From the NCBI GenBank assembly GCA_963383645.1, contig OY726560.1, positions 30,565,173 to 30,629,172 on the forward strand: a DNA stretch of 64,000 nt. The letters run 5' to 3'. The notes under the pieces are model-generated. The model had not been told where the DNA came from and ran no database searches. It worked only from the letters and a program-made list of their open reading frames with translations. Shown here piece by piece: positions 35,564 through 45,957 of the stretch. This stretch comes from Muscardinus avellanarius. Its lineage: Eukaryota; Chordata; Mammalia; Rodentia; Gliridae. A program made the translations under genes and the position numbers. Numbering within the stretch: position 1 is the stretch's first letter; each line of letters starts with the position of its first letter.

Positions 35564-35764
35564 CACATGCCCCGTGCATGGGAGGCTGAGACAGGAGGAT
35601 CTCATGGGTTCAAAGCCAGCCTCAGCTACTTAGTGAGGCTTTCAGCAACTTAGGGAAACCCTGTTTCCAAATAAAATATAAAAAAGGTCTGGGAGTATAG
35701 CCCGAAGGTAGAAAGCCTCTGGGTTCTACCCCCAGTACCACCAAAAAAAAAAAAAAAAAAAAAG
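35564..35764 (+). mobile_element. MEN-type SINE, 5'-truncated or altered
   Basis: The normal B1 5' end is missing; recognisable sequence starts near gcatgggaggctgagacagg. The ID half (ggtctgggagtatagcccga ... ctacccccagtaccacc) and poly(A) tail are present. Confidence 0.88.
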
Positions 35765-36144
35765 AACACAAAACATCTATGCATCTTCAAAGATGCAAGC
35801 ACATAGAGGATAGTTTAAATAGCATGCAACTTAAAGAAATAATTGTAAAACAAGTAGTTGTGCAAAAGCTTAGTAATATAAGGGATCAGAAGCAATAATT
35901 TTCCCAGAATTAGAATCAGAATCAGATGAGCCTGGTAATGGCTAAATACTTAGAACATGTGTGAGGAGAATGCAAATAAAGTGATTATCAATTAAAAGAT
36001 TATTTTTTAAAAAAAGCAAGATAACTAGAAAGGGAACAAATCTTTTTTATACAACAAACTACTACTTTGTTTGGCTGATAATAGTGTGTTACATCTTTAA
36101 AATAAGCCAGAATGTTATATTTAGCTGAACAAAAGTTCTTGAAA

Positions 36145-36319
36145 GGCCGGGCGTGGTGGTGCACGCTTGTAATCCCCGCGCTTGGGAGGCAGACAGGAGG
36201 ATCACGCAAGTTCGAAGCCAGCCTCAAGCTGGCTTAGGAGACCCTGTTTCCTAATAAAAATGTAAAAATAGGTCTGGGAGTGTAGCCCGGAGGTAGAAGG
36301 GCTTCCAGGAACCCCAGTA

Positions 36320-36365
<46 letters not shown>
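36145..36365 (+). mobile_element. MEN-type SINE ending in a (CA)n tract
   Basis: B1 half from gccgggcgtggtggtgcacg with CpGs kept, ID half to ccaggaaccccagtac, then about 22 CA units in place of the poly(A) tail. Flanked by acaaaagttcttgaaa (36129-36144) and acaaaagttttgaaa (36366-36380), a target-site duplication with a small indel. A young copy whose tail has become a microsatellite. Confidence 0.92.
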
Positions 36366-36372
<7 letters not shown>

Positions 36373-36506
36373 TTTTGAAATATTCTGCACAGTAGAATAA
36401 ATTATCAAATAGATGTAAACGTGCATTGCATCAAATCAAATGTTCATTGTTTTATCTCCCCCATAATATTTGTTTTTAAAAACACTTGATCTTTCTCATT
36501 TGAATT

Positions 36507-36722
36507 TTTTTTTTTTTTTGCTTGTGGTACTGGGGAATTGAACCCACAGGCATTTTAACTTCGCGCTATACCCTCATCCCTAATGTTTTTTTTTTTTTTA
36601 AACATATTCACACTAAGTTGCAGAGAGCCTCACAAGGTATCTGAGGCTGGCCACAAACCTTTAATCCTCCTGTTTCAGTCTCCCAAATACTGGGATTACA
36701 GGCATATACCTCCACGCCCCCT
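36507..36722 (-). mobile_element. MEN-type SINE
   Basis: Minus-strand ID half (tggtactggggaattgaacc, cgcgctataccctcatccct), central poly-T, B1 half (ctcctgtttcagtctcccaa, gggattacaggcatatacct). Confidence 0.88.
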
Positions 36723-37540
36723 TTACTTTTAAACTTTAACCATATGGATTTAGGAACTGACCAATTAAATCATGATGTCTCATTCCTAAAATACATTACA
36801 AAACAAGCCTATTACATGCTTTCTAGCTTGTATTCTTTTAATGTAGAAATTAAATTGAAAAGATAAAAGAACCAATTTCTCCTTGTTGACAAAACTCTGC
36901 ACTACCAGTTTGGAAATGTTAGCAGAATATTCCATAGCACAGTGACAGTGCCAGTTTAAAAAATTAAGGATGGAATTAGTAAAAAGAAAGCAGCAGACAC
37001 CAGAGCTGAATAAAACCATCACAGTTTTCTCTCCTTCATTTTGTTTCTGACAAGGCAGAGATCATGTCATCACTGTACATGAGAATTAATCACCGTCAGA
37101 TATTACTTAACTTTTTAGATGTCTCTGTATCTTGATGTGATAAATTGAATTATTTAGTTCCCTTCGAACTCATTCCAGCTGGAGTCCCCTTGCTTACAAC
37201 CAAAATAAACCTGATTAATTCAAGCTATAGACTTTTCTCATCTGTTGAAGACAAGCAATGCATAGTATTAGCATATTCAAAGCACTAAATGGGCCATTTA
37301 GGTAGTTTCACTTAACCCCGTATTTCCCCAAAATCATAGAAAAGGAAATTGCATTTTTTTTGCTTCGTTACTCAAAATTAATATATATTCTGCCCTCTCC
37401 TGGTGAGTTAATTGTACTATGATTGAACTTTGAGACTTTTTTTTACCCTTAGAACTTAGAAAAAATAAGTTTCATCTTGAGTTTCAATTCTCATGCATAT
37501 GGAATAGGTTTCTTGAAATGCTGCATTGTGAAATATTCTA
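36723..37540. other. Unique sequence, no gene seen
   Basis: No family or gene recognised. Confidence 0.45.

Positions 37541-37620
<80 letters not shown>
37541..37620. repeat. (AC)n(AT)n compound microsatellite
   Basis: About 20 AC units running into AT repeats. Confidence 0.95.
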
Positions 37621-37631
37621 TAGTGAAAAGG

Positions 37632-37692
37632 GGTATCATGTTTGTCAGTAGTATCTGACAATGATTATCATGTACAGTGATGACATGATACC
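37632..37692. repeat. Nested inverted repeat (hairpin)
   Basis: Outer arms ggtatcatg and catgatacc (9 bp, perfect). Inside them is ttgtcag and ctgacaa (7 bp, perfect, 6-base loop). This could extrude as a cruciform next to the AT tract. No known family recognised. Confidence 0.6.
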
Positions 37693-38589
37693 TGATATGT
37701 AGGTAGTACAAATTTGCCCTAAAAAAAAAAAAAAAAAAAAAAACTAGCTTGTACTGACCTTGGGATGATTGGGAATGAAAAGTTAGATCTAAGAAAAAGA
37801 AAGAAAAGGTGGACCAAGAGCTTTCTTGGTGGGTAGCCCTCTTGGTTTGAGAGAGGCTCAGGTTTCTTGTACTATACCAATGGAAAGGGAGTTATGAAGG
37901 TGAAAAGAAAGCTGAGAATAAGAGCTCCCAAAATGTATCTAAACAAAAACAATAGTCTTTTACAGTCTTATTTTCTCCTAAAAATTTGTATAGTATTCCC
38001 TCTTGACTTATATGAGCTATTCTCTTCTGAGATCTTCTCTTTATTGAGGTACACTCTGATCCCCAATCCAGAGGATAAGGAAGCCCAGATGAGAGAATAT
38101 ATAAAGGACAGCAGCTGTGACAAAAAGGAAGGTATTAGGAGAAATGAAACTGGATCGGGAGGAATAAATGCAAAATATTCAGCTCAGATGCTATGAGCCA
38201 TTATTGCCATCACATGGAAAAAGAATAACACTTTTATCTCTGAGCCAACTAAGTGGAATCATGAAATGTTGTAGGTATAAAACTGGAACAAAAATTTCCT
38301 TTCAAATTCATAAACTTAACATGATTGCATTTCAGAATACTGGAGTAAGAAAAATTGACAAGTATTAGAATCAAAGGATGGGGTTCAAAAATTAACAGTG
38401 AATAAGAAAAATGGATTAAAACAAAATAATGCACAGTAGCATGAACTGAGTATAATCTATGGAGGAAATTTGCATTTCTAAAAGATATAGAAATAAGCCA
38501 AGAAGTTTTTGGTTGGTTTTTGCTTTGTTTTTATTACAGTGTTGTTTATTTCATACTTCAGAAGAATTTACCATTTATTAAACACACTT
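37693..38589. other. Unique sequence, no gene seen
   Basis: Poly(A) of 23 at 37721-37743, then a purine-rich segment. A 109-codon frame at 37867-38196 lacks any domain or signal and is treated as chance. Confidence 0.4.
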
Positions 38590-38745
38590 AAACTGACTTG
38601 TGAATGCTATCATAGTCAATCCATTTAACCCTATGACTTAGGTGTTATGCTTTTTTAGAGATAGAGACTAATACAATATAGTGGAGTCCCTCACCTTTGT
38701 AGAAGGCAAGAGAGGCAAGTGAGAATTCAACATTTGGATAACAAA
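38590..38745 (-). mobile_element. Possible MIR or L2 fragment
   Basis: The order aatccatttaaccctatgac, ttaggtgtta, ttttttagagatagagacta and gaggcaagtgagaattcaac follows the complement of MIR, but divergence is high. Confidence 0.4.
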
Positions 38746-39350
38746 GGAGTCAAAATAGTTTTAATAAATTGTTATTGTTATCCATCTTTCTTAACCTCTT
38801 CCATCCCTTCTATTTTTACAAAAGAAAAGTTAACCAGATTACCTGTGTTTCCTTGGGTGTTTTAGTGTCCTAATTATTTACTGACTCCATAAATCCATAA
38901 AGTTGCTTTTTCCCCAGTTCTTCTGCCAGGGACTTTTATGCACAGTCAACTTCTGGGCCTAATTCTTTAACTCATTATTCTTACAATGCTCTTACTTTCT
39001 GCATTATTCAGGCTTCTAGGGTAAGTAAATGGATGGACAGATAGATATAAGATAGATAGACAAAAATTTATTAAGGAACATGGTTCATGTGATTATGTAG
39101 TCTGGAAAGTTATACAACAGGCTGTCTGCAAGCTGGAGATGCTAGAATGACAGCAGTGTGAATCAAAGTCCAGAATTTTCAGAACCAGAGACATCAACAA
39201 TGTGATTCTCTGTCTGAGGCCAAAGGCCTTAGAACCTAAGAAGCTATGGTAAACTAGAATCCAAAGGTCAAAGAAACTGAATTTCTAATGTCTAAGTGTA
39301 GGAGAATAAGAATGAAGAATGTCCCTGCTTAGGGGGAGAAAAAGAGGGAG
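38746..39350. other. Unassigned sequence
   Basis: Contains a short GATA-rich tract near 39036-39060. Otherwise nothing recognised. Confidence 0.4.
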
Positions 39351-39353
39351 GAG

Positions 39354-39409
<56 letters not shown>
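39351..39409. repeat. (GA)n microsatellite
   Basis: About 25 uninterrupted AG units preceded by imperfect GAG repeats. Confidence 0.95.
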
Positions 39410-39413
<4 letters not shown>

Positions 39414-39724
39414 AATATGAATTAAAATTTTTATGCCTTTTTATTTTTTTTGGTCTCCCAGATGATTAGATGGGCCACTATTTCTCTCATCAAACAGGCT
39501 GGACTCCTCTGAAAATACCCTCATAAATACACTCAGAGTCATGCTTTATAAATTCTTTAGGTATTCCTTAACCCTGTTGAGTTGACACCTAGTATGAAAA
39601 TTGTTTCAAAGGCCAGCAAAACCCTAGGTCATCCATGCATCCATGATTGATTTTTCTTTAGCCATATCCAGAAATATTTCCATCTATTGAAGTGTTTCTC
39701 AAAGCATGGCCATCAAAGCTTTTA

Positions 39725-39965
39725 TTTAAACTGTAAGCTCTACATTCGTCTTAGAAGAAGATTCTGAAACGACATAGTAAACAAGTTCCCAGGGATATAT
39801 CCTTCCTCATTCTCCTGCAGACTTTCTGTTTCTGGCCTTCACAAAGTGAAAGTGAGTTCCACAGACACCAGCCCCCAGCCTCATATGGAAGGAACCCCCA
39901 ATTTTCAAAATCTATAACCAAATAAATCTTCCCTCTAGGGCAGTTAAACATTGAGACAATATTTC
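39725..39965 (+). mobile_element. Possible MaLR-like LTR 3' portion
   Basis: The sequence ccaaataaatcttccctcta near the right end, preceded by tggccttcacaaagtgaaag, resembles the polyadenylation side of the MaLR LTRs at 15.5 and 28.6 kb. Weak. Confidence 0.4.
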
Positions 39966-42578
39966 ACACAATGCTCTTTATTAGACATATATTTAATAAA
40001 TATTTATTTTTATTATTTTCTACCAAGATATAAATACTTTTATTTCAGATTTTATCACATTGTTCCAATCAACAATTCTGAGGACTCATATCTTTTTTAT
40101 TGACTAGGTATCGAATCAGAGATGAATAGCTTTAGCTATATTTAGATTTACTGTATTTTGTGTATATTTGTAAATCTTGCTTTCTTATCAGGATTAAACA
40201 ATGAAACATGTGTTTTGAAAGTTACCCTTCATATATTTATACAATTGGACTCTGAGCAAACTCAAGACAGTAGTAAGGTTTAAAAATACACAGTTTTCAA
40301 AGATTTTAAGATATTCCTTGAGTTAAACAAAGATCCTGTCTCAATGACAGAAAATGCTCCAAGGATTATGCCCCCATCTACACCCACACTTATCCTCCGA
40401 TCATTTAAAGAAGAGCCCTACTGAGTTGGATGCCTCCTTTTGAAATTATATCTACTTCAGGCAGAGCTAGGCTCAAAGGGACCAATTAGAGTAAAGAGAG
40501 AGTTGGTTATTTCCTTTTAAAGTCCCTTGACTCAGTAAAGTTAGCTCTCCTTTCTGAGGCCTTCTGTGGTTCTTTCTTAGGACAATAAACCAAGTTGGGA
40601 GACTGCCTTTTTCCTTATAATTCCCTGTGGTACCTCACCCAGTGCTTCCTGTTAACACACCTAGAACCTTATTAAATAGTGTTAATACAGTCGATGATAA
40701 AAGTTTCTTCTGTATTTGTATTCCATAGTGCCTAATTCATTTAGTGGAAGTTGAGCTGTATAAAAGCAGCATATTTCAAACAGAGGATTTAGCTCTGAAT
40801 TATCAGAAAGGTTACTATCTATCTAGTTATACAGAAAGTTTCACATGAAGATCAATTAACCTATTTTTTTTTTTTACTCTCACAACTAGGCTTTCCTGCC
40901 TTTAGGGAGGCTGACTATCTTGAAAGCCAGTCAGAAAGGTTTTTATTAAATAGCTCTACAGTCTAGCAACTTTTACTCTTTGAAAAGCTTAACCAGACGT
41001 AATACTACAGAGGAGACTTTAAGCAATTAAATCAAAGAAACCTAGGGCACACGCCCATTATCCATGTTTTAGCTGTTCTCTTTGTGATAGGTACAACTCA
41101 GGTGTGACTCTCTTTTTTAAATCCCCTTCTCATATTTGACATGACTCTGTGAAGTATGTCACAGAGAAATTAAAAAGAGAATCCAATCACACAGTGTTAC
41201 TGTATCTTAAATTTTCAGCTTTTTCAGCTATAACAGCTGAGGTTTTCATATAAGAAAAGAACAAAGTTTTATAGGATACTCTTTTTATATCAATTTATTA
41301 ACTCGACATGTGTATAATGAATAACATTTAGACACCTAAATATATTAATGTTTTTCTACACAGCATTATTGCTACTAGCCTGATGTGTTAAATATTTAAG
41401 TATATGTTGAAAGCAAGTTAATATTACATCTGGGTACATATATTTTCAAAGTATAGCTATTCTCAGGCAACATAAAATCTGGTTGATTGATTGATTGTTG
41501 CAATTATTCTAATTGCTTAACGAGAACTGGGATAAACTCTATGTTAAAAATTATAATATTTGGTTTTTTATTCCTTTGAGTGCTAGAACTATACAAGACA
41601 AAGAGCAGGAAGAAACACACCCTTTGTTATATTGTCACTTTACAAAGAGAACTGAACCACACTGAAGCTATTGAATTCCAGTCTATGCTTTACTGGTGCT
41701 GCTCACAAATATATAACTTTGTGCAAAAGCAGAAATGACAATAGGTGGGACAGGGACTATTTTTTAGTACTCATTATGAACCTAAAACTGAAGGTACGAT
41801 GTTTTATGTGAGTTGACTTAATATCAATTTTGGGAGTAGAACCTAATCCCAATGAAGTTATTTTTTTGATGGACCTAATCATTTTGGCTTTGGCTCAGAT
41901 AAATTTTGTCCAACTCTGGAGCATGTAAATAATAACACTATAAAGCCACTTGAGGCACAAAGCGCATGCCATCATGCTAGGAATTCATCTGCCTGTCTGA
42001 TAAATATTATATGTGAGCAATTTCTGACTACTGATTAGATTTGTCAATAATTAATGCAATTTTATTGCGAATGATTAAGGTTATTTCTTATAATGGGATT
42101 CTCAAGTCACTTTTAACATCCTGATAAATTCTTCATGACATATAGCCCTGCATGCACTTAGGCAATCCTACCAGACAAAGCTTGTAATAATGAATCAACT
42201 AAAATCAGATGCTTGAGAGGAAAGAAGTTTTAGGTTTCTATCTCATCAGTGCCTATTTAAGACCTTTAGGGTTATCTAGGCCATGCTTTATACCTAGTAT
42301 TAGCAAGTTTCTTTTATTTTGCTGTGGTTGATTTTATATTCAGGCATGTTAATTTTATATTTTACTTACATATGAGAAAAATAAAGTTGATGTCACAACT
42401 TCAGAGACAATTTGATGTACTGATACTGTAATATTCCATTTGGCAGTGAGATTCTTTTAATAGATATCTTGAACACAAAATCTATCAAAATAAAATGTTG
42501 AACTTTACATTAAAATAGATTATCATATTATATCAAGGTGTGACTTATTTTTTTCTTCAAATAGTTTCTTGCTGTCTC
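39966..42578. other. Unique AT-rich sequence, no gene seen
   Basis: The longest repeat-poor stretch of the window. No RNA gene or convincing frame. The part at about 41980-42200 contains several homeodomain-like TAAT cores and is raised separately as a possible conserved element. Confidence 0.5.
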
Positions 42579-42618
42579 AGAATTGTTACTTTATTTTTTC
42601 TTTTCTTTGTATTTTTTT

Positions 42619-42954
42619 AAAAGAAATGCAGACTGCCACATGCAGCGCCTCATTTGGATGTGTCTGGAGTCTTGAAAGGTTGACTATATTACGTTCGCCT
42701 ACAAAATGGACCTTGAGAGCTTGTTTGGAGGTTCTATCAGGGAATCCCAGCTACTCATACCCTTGACTGAAGACCGACCGACCCTCCTCTATTCAGAGGA
42801 GGTCATTCTCTTCCACCAAGCCTGCAGCTCCAGAAGGGACGCACATGGAGCAGTGAGGGAAGAAGATGACACCCGCCTAGCCAGCCAGATCAGCCGAATC
42901 CACCCTGGCGATCAATGAGGTGACAGATGTCTCAGCCAGATTGCCCTCACATCC
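42619..42954 (-). pseudogene. 7SK RNA retropseudogene, nearly full length
   Basis: On the minus strand it runs from ggatgtgagggcaatctggc to gcatgtggcagtctgcattt then cttttt-like sequence, about 336 bp against 331-332 for 7SK. It spans the whole RNA, including the GATCTGGCTGGCTAGGCGGG region of the 5' hairpin and the 3' hairpin. Substitutions and small indels occur in the middle. An A-rich stretch follows the 3' end, and the copy is flanked by agaattgttacttta (42579-42593) and agatttgttacttag (42956-42970), a target-site duplication. So it was retroposed by L1. 7SK normally binds HEXIM and holds P-TEFb inactive; this copy lacks a Pol III upstream promoter and is unlikely to be expressed. Confidence 0.93.
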
Positions 42955-43121
42955 AAGATTTGTTACTTAGAAGGAAATTGATATGTATTCATATTTGAGG
43001 ACTAAGTGGATAATATAAAAGTTGAAAAGATAATGAGACAATTTATTGAGAATTCCTGAGCTAAAGAAACAGCTATTGAAAGAAAAGAGTGATATCCATA
43101 GTTTGATGTTATACTAAGTTA

Positions 43122-43316
43122 AAAAAAAATGGAACTGCAATTGAACCCATGGGCATTCTACCACTGAGCTACACTCCAAGATCTTTTTTATACTTTTGAA
43201 AAAAGGTTTGGCTGTGTTGTGAGGTACTTATTAAATTGCTAAGGCTGGCCTTGAATGTACTGTCTTAGTTTTCCAAGTACTAGAATTATAGGCTTTAACC
43301 ACCATGCCTGGTTTAG
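43122..43316 (-). mobile_element. Diverged MEN-type SINE
   Basis: Minus-strand ID half (ttgaacccatgggcattcta, ccactgagctacactcc) and B1 half (cttagttttccaagtactag, aaccaccatgcctggtt). Confidence 0.82.
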
Positions 43317-43369
43317 GATCTAGGCAACATTTGTTCAACAATTCTGTACATGCCATATATGAGGTTTTT

Positions 43370-43455
43370 TAAATATACATTTATTGGTACATTGTAATTA
43401 TACATCATGTTGAGGTTCAGTGTGATAAAAATATGCATACACACAGAACCCAGTA
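43370..43455 (-). mobile_element. Old L1 3' UTR end fragment
   Basis: tttattggtacattgtaatt then atacatcatgttgaggttca, same family as the piece at 19465. Confidence 0.6.
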
Positions 43456-44043
43456 TATTCCTAAAATGGTTTATTCCATCTTAAAATACATTTTCAACTA
43501 TGTAAAACATTTAAAACATATCATGGTGTATTTAAAGAGTATAACATAAAGCAAATACTCAATCTACATGAACTGTAAAATAAAGTACTTACATACTAAT
43601 TGAATTAGAAATATCTAAAACCTGCAGAAAATTCACAGAAAGACTTGATAGTTATTTACAGCTTGGGTGGTGAAAGTTAATAAAAATTGTCTCTCATTTT
43701 TTTTTTTTGGTGGTCACTTGGAGAAAATATAAGACAAATGAATAATAAATTAATAATATGTTAATTAACCCATGCCAGAAATGCAGATATATACCTATAA
43801 AAATGTACCAAGTGCTGTAAAACATCCATCAGATAAAAAAGATAATTCTAACTATTAATAAAATTTATGATAACTGAATAATAATATTTTATTAGGTTAA
43901 CTCTAAGTTCCATTTTTACCAAGCTTTACATTCCTAAGAAAAAATATTTGTAAATATAACTATAATTTAATGAATGATTAATTGCTAAAAGATAGTTTGT
44001 TTCTGACCATGATCCAATCTTGATATTTATTCTCAATTTGGTT
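43456..44043. other. Unassigned AT-rich sequence
   Basis: Nothing recognised. Confidence 0.45.
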
Positions 44044-44290
44044 GTGGGAGAGGACTATGGTTTAATAGTTAAGAGCACATTCTCTAGGCTCCAAGGTTTT
44101 GCTTTGAATCTCAGTTCTACCACTTAATAATTATGGTAAGTTGAGCAAGATTCATGGTTTATAATCATTTATTCACTTATTCATATTTAAAATAGAGTTA
44201 ATACTAGTATCTATATCACATGTGATTTTGAGGATTTTATCAGTCAAGCACTTAGAACAGTGCTTGACATATAGATAAAATTACGTAAAT
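44044..44290 (+). mobile_element. MIR SINE, near full length
   Basis: Follows the MIR consensus order: atggtttaatagttaagagc, tctaggctccaaggttttgc, tgaatctcagttctaccact, then the core region, and finally agcacttagaacagtgcttg with acatatagataa. An ancient mammalian SINE. Confidence 0.85.
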
Positions 44291-45002
44291 CTTTACTAAT
44301 AAATTAATTGTAATATATTTAAAAGTAGCAAGTATCTTTCTTTATATTAGCTGTCATGTATATTGCAATTTGTCCAGTGGCCACCAAGGACCCAGACAAG
44401 GGCCACCAAGGGAAAGCAAAAAAAAAAAATAATAATAAATAAATAAATAAATAAATGGCATTAACTCAATCATTTATGAAATATGTGACAAAGTAAAAAT
44501 TATTCAAGATAAATGTTCTGAAGATGAGCAAGCTCAATAGAGGTTTTATGGCATAGACTGAGGAATATCAATCCAAGTCCAATCTTGTGTTGAGAGTTGT
44601 CCACTGTCTTAAATCTGAGAAGAACAAAGAAACAAATGATCCTAGTCTGGGTTGTGAGAACCCTAGAGTAGAACTGCAGGCTTAACATCTGTTGCTCTTC
44701 TGGGGTTTAAGTAGAGGTGTAGACCACTTTGGTGTGAAGACTTTGTGAGAGGCAGTGGAAAATTGCGATCTTTTAAGCATCCTTTCGAGCTAGCAGAAAG
44801 AGAAAATCAGAAATATGGAGATGCTAGTAAGGGATAATTTGAGAGAAAATAGGATTATTTACTCTTAAATTACCTCCCTCAAATCCTAGTTAGAGACAAA
44901 CCAATCTACCTATGCATTATAATCACTGGAAATAGAGTGTGCAAATGTGTTGTGTACATTATATCCATGGTGTAAAGAATAGACTTAGCAAAAGAAAAAA
45001 AA
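44291..45002. other. Unassigned sequence with short A/AAT runs
   Basis: AAT/AAAT repeats at 44420-44456 and a close direct repeat of ggccaccaagg at 44379 and 44402. No gene seen. Confidence 0.45.
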
Positions 45003-45203
45003 AGCAGGCATCATATTTCTGCCTGTCAGCTCAGTACTAGGGAGGCAGAGAGAGGAAGATTACAGGTTCATGGACAGTCTCAGCAACCTAGTGAGACCAT
45101 GTTTCAAAATAAAATGTAAAAAGGGCTAGGGGCATAGCTCTGGTAGACACCCTTAGTACCAGAGAAAAAACAACAACAACAACAACAACAACATAATAAT
45201 AAC

Positions 45204-45234
<31 letters not shown>

Positions 45235-45236
45235 GA
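45003..45236 (+). mobile_element. MEN-type SINE with (CAA)n(TAA)n tail
   Basis: Altered B1 half (gcctgtcagctcagtactag ... gtctcagcaacctagtgaga), shortened ID half (agggctaggggcatagctct), then a tail that has become CAA and TAA trinucleotide repeats at about 45169-45236. Confidence 0.82.
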
Positions 45237-45459
45237 AAATAAAAAGAAAGAGGAAGAGACATCTTAAACAGAATATTACTATAGAGGCTATGCTATCTAT
45301 GCTCAATACTAAAGTTAAAAATAAAGTTTCATGAATGAAATCAATGCCTATTAGTATAAAATACAGTAAAAATTTTCACCAGCAAAATAATAAAGAAACA
45401 AATTGGGAAAGTGGATTGGATAAAATATTGAAAGGATTTTTCTTACATTTTTAAAAATT

Positions 45460-45662
45460 AGTTGGGTGTGGTGGCACATGCTTGTAATCCCGTCATTTGA
45501 GGATCACTGTCTGCAGATCCTTAGCGAGGATTACTACTTAGCAAGGTCCTTCGCAACTTAGTGAGACTGTTTCAAAATTTTAAAAAAGACTAAAAAATAG
45601 GGATGGGGGTGTAGCTCGGAGATATAATGCCCCTGGGCTCCATCTCTGGTACCGCAGAAAAA
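45460..45662 (+). mobile_element. MEN-type SINE
   Basis: B1 half from gttgggtgtggtggcacatg with an internal deletion, ID half gggggtgtagctcggagata ... ctccatctctggtacc. Confidence 0.88.
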
Positions 45663-45908
45663 GAATTAGATAAAATAGATAAAAAATTTAGATAAAAGAA
45701 TGTAACAAGCCTGAGCTTTTAAATTTAAAGAAAGCAACCATACTTAAAGCATATGTGATTTTATGTCGCCCCTTTTAGAGGATTCAATCTCCTGAAGCAA
45801 GTAGAGGCGAGTTTAATCCTAACACTGAAATGATGTTGAATTTTCTTCACATGAAACCTTTGGACATGGTGTTTTCCAAGGTTGCCAAAAACCAGAGGGG
45901 GGTTGGAA

Positions 45909-45910
<2 letters not shown>

Positions 45911-45952
<42 letters not shown>
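45911..45952. repeat. (GA)n microsatellite
   Basis: About 21 GA units. Confidence 0.95.

Positions 45953-45957
<5 letters not shown>

Noticed and set aside
37867..38196. A 109-codon frame
   Set aside because: No recognisable domain and no exon-like boundaries. Expected by chance in a 64-kb window.
42569..42918. Two overlapping short frames with higher GC
   Set aside because: They lie on the complement of the 7SK retrocopy; the composition comes from that RNA.
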